DNA of 64,000 bases from Aquibaculum sediminis. Its GTDB lineage: Bacteria; Pseudomonadota; Alphaproteobacteria; Kiloniellales; DSM-21159. The stretch spans positions 11,493 through 75,492 of the forward strand of contig NZ_JBFCVK010000013.1 in NCBI RefSeq assembly GCF_040712085.1, read 5' to 3'. The notes under the pieces were generated by a model. It was not told the DNA's origin and searched no databases. It saw only the letters and a program-made list of their open reading frames with translations. This document shows positions 1 to 7,456 of this stretch, one piece after another (the stretch's first letter is position 1; each line of letters opens with the position of its first letter). The position numbers and the translations under genes were made by a program.

Positions 1-1061
1 CCCTGCCCACGCCCTTCTCGGCTCGCATCGCCCGCAACACCCAGTTGATCCTGGCCGAGGAGACGGGGGTGACCAACGTGGTCGATCCGCTCGGCGGCAG
101 CTACTACGTCGAGAGCCTGACCTCCTCGCTGGCCCAGGAAGCCTGCAAGCTCATCAAGGAGGTCGAGGAACTGGGTGGCATGACCAAGGCGGTCGAAAGC
201 GGCATGCCGAAGATGCGCATCGAAGAGTCCGCCGCCCGCCGCCAGGCCAGTATCGACCGGGGCGAGGAGACCATCGTCGGCGTCAACAAGTACCGCCCGG
301 AAACCCGGGACGAGGTGGAGATCCTCGACATCGACAACCGCAAGGTCCTGTCGCAGCAGATGGAGCGCCTCAAAAAGCTCCGGGCCGAGCGCGACGGGGA
401 GGCGGTGCGCGTCGCGCTCGACCGTCTTTCGGAGGCGGCCGAGAACAAGAGCGGCAACCTGCTGGAACTGGCGGTGGAGGCCACCCGCCACCGCGCAACG
501 GTCGGGGAGATTTCCGATGCACTGGAACGGGTATTCACCCGCCACCGCGCCGTGATCCGCTCGATCTCCGGCGTCTATGGCGCTGCCTGGGAAGGCGATG
601 AGGGCTTCAAGCGCATTCAAGACGAGGTCGAGGCCTTCGCCAAGGAGGAGGGGCGGCGCCCTCGCATGCTGGTGGTCAAGCTGGGCCAGGACGGCCATGA
701 CCGCGGCGCCAAGGTGATCGCCACCGCCTTTGCCGACATCGGCTTCGATGTGGACGTGGGCCCGCTGTTCCAGACCCCGGAAGAGGCGGCGCGCCAGGCC
801 ATCGAGAACGACGTGCACCTGATCGGTGTCTCCAGCCAGGCGGCCGGGCACAAGACCCTGGTGCCGGCGCTGGTCGAGGCGCTGCGCGCCGAGGGCGCGG
901 GCGAGATCCTGGTGGTCTGTGGCGGCGTCATCCCGCCCGCGGACTATGCCTTCCTGCAGGAGCAGGGCGTGGCAGCGGTCTATGGCCCCGGCACCAACAT
1001 CCCCCAGGCGGCCCATGAGATTCTCGAGATGATCAGCAAGGCCCAGGGTGGCGCCGAGTAG
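1..1061 (+). CDS. scpA: Methylmalonyl-CoA mutase, C-terminal part (5' end outside window)
   Basis: The reading frame is open from base 3 and gives about 352 residues of the large, B12-dependent methylmalonyl-CoA mutase (family length about 715 aa). The first half is the end of the substrate-binding TIM barrel, with the family segments NTQLIL and DPLGGSYYVE. The second half is the cobalamin-binding domain with DGHDRGAKV, whose His is the lower axial ligand of cobalt, followed by GVSSQAAGH and the CGGVIP strand. The enzyme interconverts succinyl-CoA and (R)-methylmalonyl-CoA in propionate metabolism. The reading frame is intact to its stop. Two large hairpins follow immediately, and the next gene converges on it. 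Confidence 0.95.
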   Translation, partial: LPTPFSARIARNTQLILAEETGVTNVVDPLGGSYYVESLTSSLAQEACKLIKEVEELGGMTKAVESGMPKMRIEESAARRQASIDRGEETIVGVNKYRPETRDEVEILDIDNRKVLSQQMERLKKLRAERDGEAVRVALDRLSEAAENKSGNLLELAVEATRHRATVGEISDALERVFTRHRAVIRSISGVYGAAWEGDEGFKRIQDEVEAFAKEEGRRPRMLVVKLGQDGHDRGAKVIATAFADIGFDVDVGPLFQTPEEAARQAIENDVHLIGVSSQAAGHKTLVPALVEALRAEGAGEILVVCGGVIPPADYAFLQEQGVAAVYGPGTNIPQAAHEILEMISKAQGGAE

Positions 1062-1120
1062 TGCAGATCGCGTTCCACTAGAATCGCTTTGCGATCCAAG
1101 TGGAACGCGTGAATCTGCAC
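1061..1120. repeat. Palindromic repeat element, hairpin A
   Basis: This is a 60-nt, almost perfect stem-loop with outer arms GTGCAGAT...ATCTGCAC and GCGTTCCACT...AGTGGAACGC, and an inner ATCGC-TTT-GCGAT hairpin. The 3' arm carries three extra bases (TCA/TGA) relative to the 5' arm. It starts on the last base of the mutase stop codon. It is followed by the 12-mer TATCTCTTTAAT (1121-1132), which recurs beside other palindromes in this window. It may also serve as a transcription terminator, but no T-run follows directly. Confidence 0.8.
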
Positions 1121-1133
1121 TATCTCTTTAATG

Positions 1134-1198
1134 TTAGACCGGATTCACGCGTTTAATCTGAAACCCTTGTGGTTCAGATTGAACGCGATCCGGTCTAA
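1134..1198. repeat. Palindromic repeat element, hairpin B (TAGACC family)
   Basis: This is an inverted repeat with arms beginning TTAGACCGGAT and ending ATCCGGTCTAA, and an inner TCTGAA/TTCAGA pairing. The 5' arm again has a three-base insertion (TCA) before CGCGTT, exactly as in hairpin A. The element closely resembles the one at 28982-29043. It lies between the convergent mutase and MFS genes. Confidence 0.8.
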
Positions 1199-1205
1199 TC
1201 TCTGC

Positions 1206-2633
1206 TCAGGCGGTCTGTTGCCGGGCGCTTAACCCGGCGGCCAGGCTCCGCAGCCCGGCCAGCAGCGGCAGCGCCGCTACGGCGACGGCGGCGATCTGCA
1301 GCAGGAAGACCAGTCGGTAGGCGCCGAAATCGTTGGCGCCGAAGGCCTTGGCGACAGCGAAGGCAATCTCCAGCAGTTCGAGACCCGCTTCGGTGCCGAT
1401 CATGATGGCGCCGGCGGGGAGCAGTGCCAGCAGGGCGTAGCGGTCGGCCTGCCGTGTCGCCGTGACCACCACGGTGGCGGTCACCAGACCCATGCCCAGA
1501 CTGGTGGCCAGTCGTGCCCCGATGAACAGCCAGTCTTCCGGCACCGTCGGATAGAAGGCGTAGCCCACGATGCCGAGGAACACGAGCGGCAGGCTGGCGG
1601 CGATCAGCGGCACCGCCAGCGCGGCATTGCGTGCGACCAGGGCACCGGCCAGCAGCACCGCCACTGCCTGGCCCAGGGCGCCGATGCTGGCCCGGTCGGC
1701 GATCAGGCTGGCGCTGCAGAGGTGACGCACCAGATAGACCGTGTCGAAGAACCCCGTGGTGGGTATCTGCAGCAGGAAGAGGCCGAGCAGGAGCAGCAGG
1801 GGCGTGTTGGGGATCCCGGACAGCGGCTTGACCCGGTGCATGTGGCTGGCGGTGACGAAGAGCGCTCCGGCGAAAAGCGCGAGCGCTGCGACGGTTGCCA
1901 CACTGCTCCAGCCCACCAGCGTGCCCAGGGCGGTCGCGATCTGGAAGGCGAGGACGCTGCCGACGAAGAACAGGATGCTGCGCCGGTCCAGGGCCAGGCG
2001 TTTTGCCTGGGCGTTGCGGTCCCGTCCGGCGATCCGCCGCAGCGAGGGCAGAGCGAAGAGGAGATAGGCCAGCGGCAGCAGGGCGAAGATCAGGAAGAAG
2101 TTGCCGATGCCGATGTCGTGGGCCGTGTACTTCACCAGTTGCGGCGTGACCAGGAAGGCGAAGGGCGTGGCAAAGGACCAGAGGGTGGTCAGCATGCCCT
2201 GGGACTTCTGATCATCCAGCGCGCTGATATGGAACTGTGCCAGGGGCGCCAGCAGGCCGAGCGAGAGGCCGCCGGCGACAAAGGAGAGTGCCACCCCGAG
2301 TTCGCGCACCGGCAGACTCGGCTGGGTGTTGAACAGCAGCCCGAGCCCGGCAAAGGCCGCCGCTGCCAGCATCGAGGCCAGTGCCGCCAGATAGGGCGCC
2401 CGGCGCCGGGTGATCAACAGTGGCGCCAGGGCGAGCGCGATCACCATGCTGCCGACGATCAGCTCGACGATGAAGTTGGTGCGCTCGACCGAGATGGTGA
2501 GGAAGCTGGCGAACTCCCCCTCGGAGATGAAGAGCGTCGAGGTGATGACCGACTTGAGGCCGTTGCCCAGCAGGGCGGCCATGCCGAGGCCGCCGAAGGC
2601 CAGCACTCCGAAGCCTGAAGCCCGCTGTGTCAC
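1206..2633 (-). CDS. MFS-type multi-spanning transporter (475 aa)
   Basis: The protein is about 475 residues and almost entirely hydrophobic, with roughly 12 predicted membrane segments (for example around residues 10-35, 75-100, 105-130 and 215-235). This organisation matches the major facilitator superfamily. No signature that would name a substrate was recognised. Its ATG overlaps the stop of the GMC oxidoreductase gene by 4 nt, so it is translationally coupled as the last gene of the 7269-1206 operon. Context suggests transport of the substrate or product of the periplasmic oxidoreductase, which is inference only. Confidence 0.75.
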   Translation of the reverse strand: MTQRASGFGVLAFGGLGMAALLGNGLKSVITSTLFISEGEFASFLTISVERTNFIVELIVGSMVIALALAPLLITRRRAPYLAALASMLAAAAFAGLGLLFNTQPSLPVRELGVALSFVAGGLSLGLLAPLAQFHISALDDQKSQGMLTTLWSFATPFAFLVTPQLVKYTAHDIGIGNFFLIFALLPLAYLLFALPSLRRIAGRDRNAQAKRLALDRRSILFFVGSVLAFQIATALGTLVGWSSVATVAALALFAGALFVTASHMHRVKPLSGIPNTPLLLLLGLFLLQIPTTGFFDTVYLVRHLCSASLIADRASIGALGQAVAVLLAGALVARNAALAVPLIAASLPLVFLGIVGYAFYPTVPEDWLFIGARLATSLGMGLVTATVVVTATRQADRYALLALLPAGAIMIGTEAGLELLEIAFAVAKAFGANDFGAYRLVFLLQIAAVAVAALPLLAGLRSLAAGLSARQQTA

Positions 2634-4225
2634 AGTCGGCGTTGCACCTCTTCGGCGGCCCGGATGGCCAAGGCAGCGACGGTGAGCGTTGGCGCGTTGA
2701 CCGGCGCGGTGATGTGCGTGCTGGTGCCCAGGATGAAGAGGTTGGTGTGGTCGTGCGCCACCATCTGCGTGCCCACTACTGAGCGCGTTGGATCCTCGCC
2801 CATGCGCGTCGTGCCGCCGATGATGGCATTGGAGAGATAGGGCTCGTTCGACTGCACCTCGGTGGCGCCCAGCGCCTCGAAGATGCGGCGGTTCAGTTCC
2901 TCCGCCTCCTCCAGGCCGCGGCGGGTGTAGTCGTCCATGTGGACCGTCACCTGCGGCTTCGGCACCCCGGCGCTGTCGCGCTCCTCGGCCAGCTCGACCC
3001 GGTTGTCGGGGTCGGGCAGAATCTCAGCCGAGGAGTTGAGACGCAGGTGGCGGGAGACCTGCTCCGCCACCGCCCGCGCCAGCTCGGGCCCGCGCTTGCC
3101 CTCGCCAATGAGCTTCTTCGCCAACTCCGTGGCGTCGCTGTTGCCTGACCAGCCGCTGTTCATGAAGGAGGTGCCGATGGCGGCCTTTTCCCCGCGGAAA
3201 TCGCCATCGCGCAGTTCGATCAGGCCGGCGGTCTGCTGCGGTCCGCGGTAGGGGAAGACCGGCTCTTTCGTCAGACCCCAGGTGTCCTGATTGGCCTGGG
3301 TCAGGAGATAGCGGCCCACCACCCCGGAGGAGTTGGCCACGCCCTGGGGTGCGGCCTCCTGGGCGGAGTTGAGCAGCAGGCGCGGGTTCTCGATGGCATG
3401 GCCGCAGAGCGCGAAGATGCGGCCCTCGACCCAGAAGTTCTCCCCGTCGGGGCGGCGCACCTTCACGCGGCGCACCTGCTGCGCCTCGTCCAGTTCCATG
3501 AAGGTGACCAGCGCATCGCACTCGACCCGCGCGCCCAGGGCCTCGGCCTTCTCGGCATGCATCGAGGCGTCGTACTTGGCGCCGATGGGGCAGATGGGCA
3601 CGCAGGTGTTGTTGCCGCAGCAGGGCGGCCGACCGTCGAACTCCACGGAGTTGCGGGCGTGGGAGAAGGGGCCGGCGTGCAGGCCGAGTTGGTCCAGCGC
3701 CTTGATCACCTGCTGGTCCATGTAGCTCATGGGCACCGGGGGCAGGGGATAGGGCTCCTCGCGCGGGGCGCCCCAGACGTGATCGGGGTCGCCGGCCACG
3801 CCCCAGCGCCGCTCCGCCTGCACGTAGTAGGGCAACAGGTCCTCGTAGCCGAGCGGCCAGTCATCGGCCACGCCGAAGCGGCTGCGCATGCGGAAATCGT
3901 TGGGGCGCAGGCGGTCGGCGAAGCCGGTCCAGTGCCAGGTGGTGCCGCCGAACAGGCGCAGGTAGGCGCCGATGAAGGAGATGGAGCCCTTCTGAACGTA
4001 GAAGTCGTCGTAGCCGCCGTCTTCCGGGTGCGGGGCGGAGGGCGCGCTGGGATAGGCGGCTTGCGGGCCCTTCACCGGATTTTCGTAGAAATGCTTCACG
4101 TGGGCCGAGCGCGGACGCCGGGGGCCGGCCTCCAGCATCAGCACGTCCACACCCTGCTGCACCAGGGAATAGGCCAGGTGCGCGCCGGCCATGCCGGCGC
4201 CGATGATGACGACGTCGGCGCGCAT
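2630..4225 (-). CDS. GMC-family FAD-dependent oxidoreductase (sugar/alcohol dehydrogenase alpha-like)
   Basis: This 531-aa flavoprotein begins with a dinucleotide-binding fold (VVIIGAGMAGAHLA, residues 5-18) and an acidic LMLEAGP strand end. It contains GGTTWHWTG near residue 95 and a Cys-rich CCGNNTC/CPIGAKYD segment near 200-215. The C-terminal FILGTSTHITAPVNAPTLT segment carries a GMC-type active-site His and Asn. It resembles the large subunit of FAD-dependent gluconate/glucose/sorbitol dehydrogenases. There is no signal peptide; in that family export is by hitch-hiking on the Tat signal of the small subunit, here encoded immediately upstream (the genes overlap by 1 nt as TGATG). The likely role is oxidation of an alcohol or sugar in the periplasm. 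The substrate is unknown. Confidence 0.85.
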   Translation of the reverse strand: MRADVVIIGAGMAGAHLAYSLVQQGVDVLMLEAGPRRPRSAHVKHFYENPVKGPQAAYPSAPSAPHPEDGGYDDFYVQKGSISFIGAYLRLFGGTTWHWTGFADRLRPNDFRMRSRFGVADDWPLGYEDLLPYYVQAERRWGVAGDPDHVWGAPREEPYPLPPVPMSYMDQQVIKALDQLGLHAGPFSHARNSVEFDGRPPCCGNNTCVPICPIGAKYDASMHAEKAEALGARVECDALVTFMELDEAQQVRRVKVRRPDGENFWVEGRIFALCGHAIENPRLLLNSAQEAAPQGVANSSGVVGRYLLTQANQDTWGLTKEPVFPYRGPQQTAGLIELRDGDFRGEKAAIGTSFMNSGWSGNSDATELAKKLIGEGKRGPELARAVAEQVSRHLRLNSSAEILPDPDNRVELAEERDSAGVPKPQVTVHMDDYTRRGLEEAEELNRRIFEALGATEVQSNEPYLSNAIIGGTTRMGEDPTRSVVGTQMVAHDHTNLFILGTSTHITAPVNAPTLTVAALAIRAAEEVQRRL

Positions 4226-4710
4226 CAGGCCGGCCCCTTGTCGGCGGGGGCGTCCTGCCAGTGCCCGAAGGGCATGCCGCAGAGCCCCGGCGCCGTGGCG
4301 AAGCCGAGACCCGACCAGGCCAGCGCCCAGGGATACCAGGCAACGCGCGTGCTGCCGTCGTCGCGGGTGACCTCTCCGGTGTAGAGGAAGGCCGCAATCC
4401 AGCGCAGCTGATCTTCCAGGTCAGTGTCGCTCACCCCGGTCTGTGCGGTGGCCGGTGGGCCCAGGGCATCCAGCGGCTGCCCCGCAACGGCCTGCAACAG
4501 CGCCGGCACGGCTGCATCGCCGTAGTGCTTGCGAAAGGCCGCGGCGCAGCCCTCGACCAGGATGTCGGGGATCGCGCTCAGACCGCCGACCGCCCGGATC
4601 ACCTCGGCAAAGGCCGCGGCTTCGCGGTCGCTGCCCAGCGGACCGGCCAGCGCGCGGCTTGCCGGCAGGGCGGCGAGTGCGGCCAGCAGGCTGCGGCGGG
4701 TGACATTCAT
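4225..4710 (-). CDS. Tat-signal small subunit, gluconate 2-dehydrogenase subunit 3-like
   Basis: This 161-aa protein starts with a twin-arginine signal (TRRSLLAALAALPA, then Ala-rich AxA cleavage region near residue 22). The rest is small and mostly helical, with a C-terminal W-rich stretch (VAWYPWALAWSGLGF) typical of the gamma/subunit-3 partner of membrane FAD sugar dehydrogenases. It lies between the phytochelatin-synthase-like gene (4-nt overlap) and the GMC gene (1-nt overlap). The inferred role is to escort the GMC flavoprotein through the Tat system. Similarity is by architecture and context rather than a strong motif. Confidence 0.65.
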   Translation of the reverse strand: MNVTRRSLLAALAALPASRALAGPLGSDREAAAFAEVIRAVGGLSAIPDILVEGCAAAFRKHYGDAAVPALLQAVAGQPLDALGPPATAQTGVSDTDLEDQLRWIAAFLYTGEVTRDDGSTRVAWYPWALAWSGLGFATAPGLCGMPFGHWQDAPADKGPA

Positions 4711-5411
4711 GGCGTGCGCACCACCACCAGGCCGCGGGCGAGGCCGGAGCCGCTGTCCACCGCCTGCATGGCGGCCAGCATCTCGTCCAGCGGCAGCCAG
4801 GAGGGGGGATACTTGTACTTGGCGACGTCGAGCACCAGCAGGCTGTCGCTCTCCGGGTGGTAGGCGCCGATGGGCGAGACATGGCCGGCGCCGATCTGGC
4901 CGATCACCTCGCGGGTGTAGTTGACGATCAGGCGGACGTCGGGATCGGCCAGCGTGTCCTGAGCGATCCGGCGCAGCGCGTCCGTATCGAGCTTGTCGGC
5001 GTAGTGCACCTCGGCCTCGACACCCAGGTTGGTGAGGAAGGTCCCGATCTCCTCAAGGGTCATGCCCTCGTGCTCGACCTTGGCGTAAGCCTTCACCGCC
5101 TGGTTCTCCTTGGTGAAGATCGAGTCCTGGGTGAACAGCTCGAAGGGGTAGATGCGCAGCGGCTTCGGTCGCTCGATGTCCAGGCTGTTGAGCACGCCGG
5201 CCATGGTGGCCGGGGCGCAGAAGGTCTGGATGTGCTCGTACTCGAGGTAGGTGGCGAGAGCGATGTAGTCGTTGAGCGGCTCGCTGGCGAGCAGTCGCTC
5301 GTCGCCCTCGGGAGTGGTGAGGTAGACCGGCTCCGCCGCCGCAGGCGCTGCCAGGACGAGCAGGGCACCCAGCGCCGCGCCCTTGAGGGCCGAAAGGACG
5401 CTCACTTTCAT
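4707..5411 (-). CDS. Exported phytochelatin-synthase-like cysteine peptidase
   Basis: About 234 aa. It has an N-terminal Sec signal peptide (AALGALLVLAAPAAA) and a papain-like phytochelatin synthase core. The candidate catalytic Cys is in TFCAPATMAGVLNSL, the His in GAGHVSPIGAYH and the Asp in LLVLDVAKYKYPP. Bacterial members usually act on glutathione or related gamma-glutamyl peptides rather than making long phytochelatins. The chosen ATG at 5411 has GGAG upstream; an in-frame start 18 nt earlier has less support. It overlaps the upstream cytochrome gene by 4 nt. A periplasmic phytochelatin-synthase-like protein inside a redox operon is unusual, and its substrate here is unknown. Confidence 0.8.
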   Translation of the reverse strand: MKVSVLSALKGAALGALLVLAAPAAAEPVYLTTPEGDERLLASEPLNDYIALATYLEYEHIQTFCAPATMAGVLNSLDIERPKPLRIYPFELFTQDSIFTKENQAVKAYAKVEHEGMTLEEIGTFLTNLGVEAEVHYADKLDTDALRRIAQDTLADPDVRLIVNYTREVIGQIGAGHVSPIGAYHPESDSLLVLDVAKYKYPPSWLPLDEMLAAMQAVDSGSGLARGLVVVRTP

Positions 5412-5731
5412 CGTTGTTCTCCAAACCATTTGGCCAGGGCCTTGATGTCCTCGTCGCTGAGGTCGGCGGCGATGCCGGACATGACCAGGGCGGGGCCGCC
5501 GTTGCGCAGCCCCTCGCGGTAGCTTTTCAGCGCGCGCTCCAGGTAGGCCGGCTGCTGCCCCGCGATGATCGGCACCTCCGGCAGCACCGGGCGGCCTGAT
5601 GCGCCGTGGCAGGAGAGGCAGGAAGCCGCCGCCTCCGGCATGGCGTTCGCGCTCTTGTCGTCGTTCGCCAGCGCTGCTGCCGGGCTCAGGGCCAGCAGCA
5701 GGCCGGCCAGCAGGATGCCGTGTCGCGCCAT
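5408..5731 (-). CDS. Small periplasmic c-type cytochrome (107 aa)
   Basis: The protein has a signal peptide (LLAGLLLALSPAAALA), one haem-binding CLSCH motif near residue 38 and a likely distal Met ligand in ALVMSG near residue 84. This is the class I cytochrome c553-like pattern. The ATG at 5731 was chosen because a longer open frame upstream overlaps the multicopper oxidase gene. It sits 8 nt after the oxidase stop and overlaps the next gene by 4 nt. It is the probable electron carrier between the GMC dehydrogenase and either the multicopper oxidase or the respiratory chain. Confidence 0.9.
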   Translation of the reverse strand: MARHGILLAGLLLALSPAAALANDDKSANAMPEAAASCLSCHGASGRPVLPEVPIIAGQQPAYLERALKSYREGLRNGGPALVMSGIAADLSDEDIKALAKWFGEQR

Positions 5732-5739
5732 GGCCCCGG

Positions 5740-7269
5740 TCACTCCTCGATGTTGATGTTGAGCATCATCCCCAGGTCCTCGTGCGGCAGGATGTGGCAG
5801 TGCATGACGAAGCGGCCGGTGAAGTCGGTGAAGCGCGTGCGGATCGTCACCGTCCCGGCAGCCGGAACGGCAATGGTGTCCTGCCAGTGCTTGTACTCTT
5901 CCGGCTCGCCGTTGATCGCCACCACCTGGAAGGGATTGACGTGGATGTGGATCGGATGCGGGAAGGGTGTCTCGTTGATGAGAACCCACTCCTCCGCCGT
6001 GTTCAGCTTCGCCACCACGTCGTCGCGCCGCGGGTCGAAGGCCTCGCCGTTGATGGTGAAGGTCATGTTCTTGTACATGCCCTCCACCGTGCGGGTGCCG
6101 AGCACGAACTGCCGCTGTGCGACGATCTCCTCGTCGGTGATCTCGGTGAGGATGCGGTTCTCCGGCAGGACACCGGAGGGCAGGGCCGTGGCCATGGGAA
6201 TGGAAGGATCGACCCGGTCGGAAGCGGCCGGCAGCACGATGACGTCGGCCAGATGCATCTCCGGGAGCGCCTGGATGCCCTGGTGGAAGGCGGGGCGGCG
6301 CAGCTCGTAGTAGCCGGCCTTGCCGGCCTTGACCATGAGGTTCACCCGGTTGCCCGGCGCCAGGTCGACCTCGGTCATTTCCTCCGGCTCGTCCAGGGGA
6401 TTGCCGTCGCGGCCGATCTCCAGGATCGTCAGGCCGTCGAGCGTGAAGGGCAGGAACTGTGCGTCGCCGGCGTGCAGCACGCGCCAGTGCTGCACCTCGC
6501 CCTCGCGCAGATAGATGCGCGGGCGGTACTGGCCGTTGATGAGGAAATCGCGCTCGGCGGTGAGCTCCCAGATCGAATCCATGGATTCGATCAGCCCGCC
6601 CTCCACGGCAATGGGGGCCTGGAGCACAAGGATCCGCTCCACCGCATCGCGCACCTCCGGCACCTCGTCCAGGGTGCCGTTGACGATCATCATGCCGGCG
6701 GCGCCCGAGGCGACCTGGGCGGCGACCGAGCCGTGGCGATGGGGGTGGTACCAGTAGGTGCCGGCGGGATGGTCGTCGGGGAGCTGCACCACGTAGTTGA
6801 AGGTCTGCCCGGGCTCAATCTCCAGATAGACGTTGTCGCTGTTGCCGCGCGGGCTGACGTGGAAGCCGTGGAAATGCAGGTTGGTGCTGTTGAAGCGGTT
6901 GGGGGTGTTCATCACCGGCGTGCCGCGGTCGGGATTGGGCGGCAGGCGGTTCTCGAGCCGGATCTCCAGGGTGTCGCCCGGGTGAACGCGCAAGGTCGGG
7001 CCCGGCAGGGCGCCGTAGTTACGCAACTCCGTGGCGCCGTCCGGCAGCGTCACGGATTGCAGCGCCATGCGCAGGGTGGCGCGCAGAACGCCCTCGCTGG
7101 CGTGAATTTCCGGGGGATTGGCCAGATCGTCGGCCAGGCCGAGCGGGCTTGCCGCCTCCACTGTGTCGCTACCGTCCGCGGCCGACAGGCCCCTCAAGGG
7201 ATAGTAGGCAAGTCCGCCGACGGGCAGCAACAGCCCGGCGGCCAAAAGTCCGCGGCGTGATAAGCCCAT
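5740..7269 (-). CDS. Tat-exported multicopper oxidase
   Basis: 509 aa with a twin-arginine signal (LSRRGLLAAGLLL) and three cupredoxin domains. All copper motifs are present: HFHGFH (about 132), WYHPHRHG (about 173), HPIHIHVNPF (about 434) and HCHILPHEDLGMM (about 490), which supply type 1, 2 and 3 copper ligands. The family couples one-electron oxidation of a substrate or metal to reduction of O2 to water. It is the first gene of the six-gene minus-strand operon, with AAGGGGCGGGG upstream of ATG. Candidate promoter elements TTGCGC and TAGGAT flank a perfect palindrome at 7315-7332. The substrate cannot be told from sequence. Confidence 0.93.
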   Translation of the reverse strand: MGLSRRGLLAAGLLLPVGGLAYYPLRGLSAADGSDTVEAASPLGLADDLANPPEIHASEGVLRATLRMALQSVTLPDGATELRNYGALPGPTLRVHPGDTLEIRLENRLPPNPDRGTPVMNTPNRFNSTNLHFHGFHVSPRGNSDNVYLEIEPGQTFNYVVQLPDDHPAGTYWYHPHRHGSVAAQVASGAAGMMIVNGTLDEVPEVRDAVERILVLQAPIAVEGGLIESMDSIWELTAERDFLINGQYRPRIYLREGEVQHWRVLHAGDAQFLPFTLDGLTILEIGRDGNPLDEPEEMTEVDLAPGNRVNLMVKAGKAGYYELRRPAFHQGIQALPEMHLADVIVLPAASDRVDPSIPMATALPSGVLPENRILTEITDEEIVAQRQFVLGTRTVEGMYKNMTFTINGEAFDPRRDDVVAKLNTAEEWVLINETPFPHPIHIHVNPFQVVAINGEPEEYKHWQDTIAVPAAGTVTIRTRFTDFTGRFVMHCHILPHEDLGMMLNINIEE

Positions 7270-7314
7270 CCCCGCCCCTTAGTACTTCGTTTTATCCGGG
7301 AAGGAATCCTATGA

Positions 7315-7332
7315 GCGCTCGCAGTCGAGCGC
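7315..7332 (-). promoter_or_regulatory. Palindromic operator candidate in the multicopper oxidase operon promoter
   Basis: A perfect inverted repeat GCGCTCG-CAGT-CGAGCGC lies 46 bp upstream of the oxidase start. On the minus strand it falls between a possible -35 (TTGCGC) and a possible -10 (TAGGAT) spaced 17 nt apart, where a repressor would block transcription. The promoter assignment is inference from a loose match to the sigma-70 consensus. Confidence 0.35.
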
Positions 7333-7456
7333 AAGTGTGCAGTGGCCCGGTCTTGGCCAATCAAGCCCGCCGCCAACTTGCTATGTTTACTTTACGAAAG
7401 GATGCCAACCAATGGTCGTGGCATGCAATCGGACAGGTAGATCGGGCCGGCTGCTC

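Noticed and set aside
5599..7260. 553-codon open frame on the plus strand opposite the multicopper oxidase
   Set aside because: It is the complement of a gene with all copper motifs; the predicted protein is His/Arg/Gly-rich with no domain, a usual by-product of high GC.
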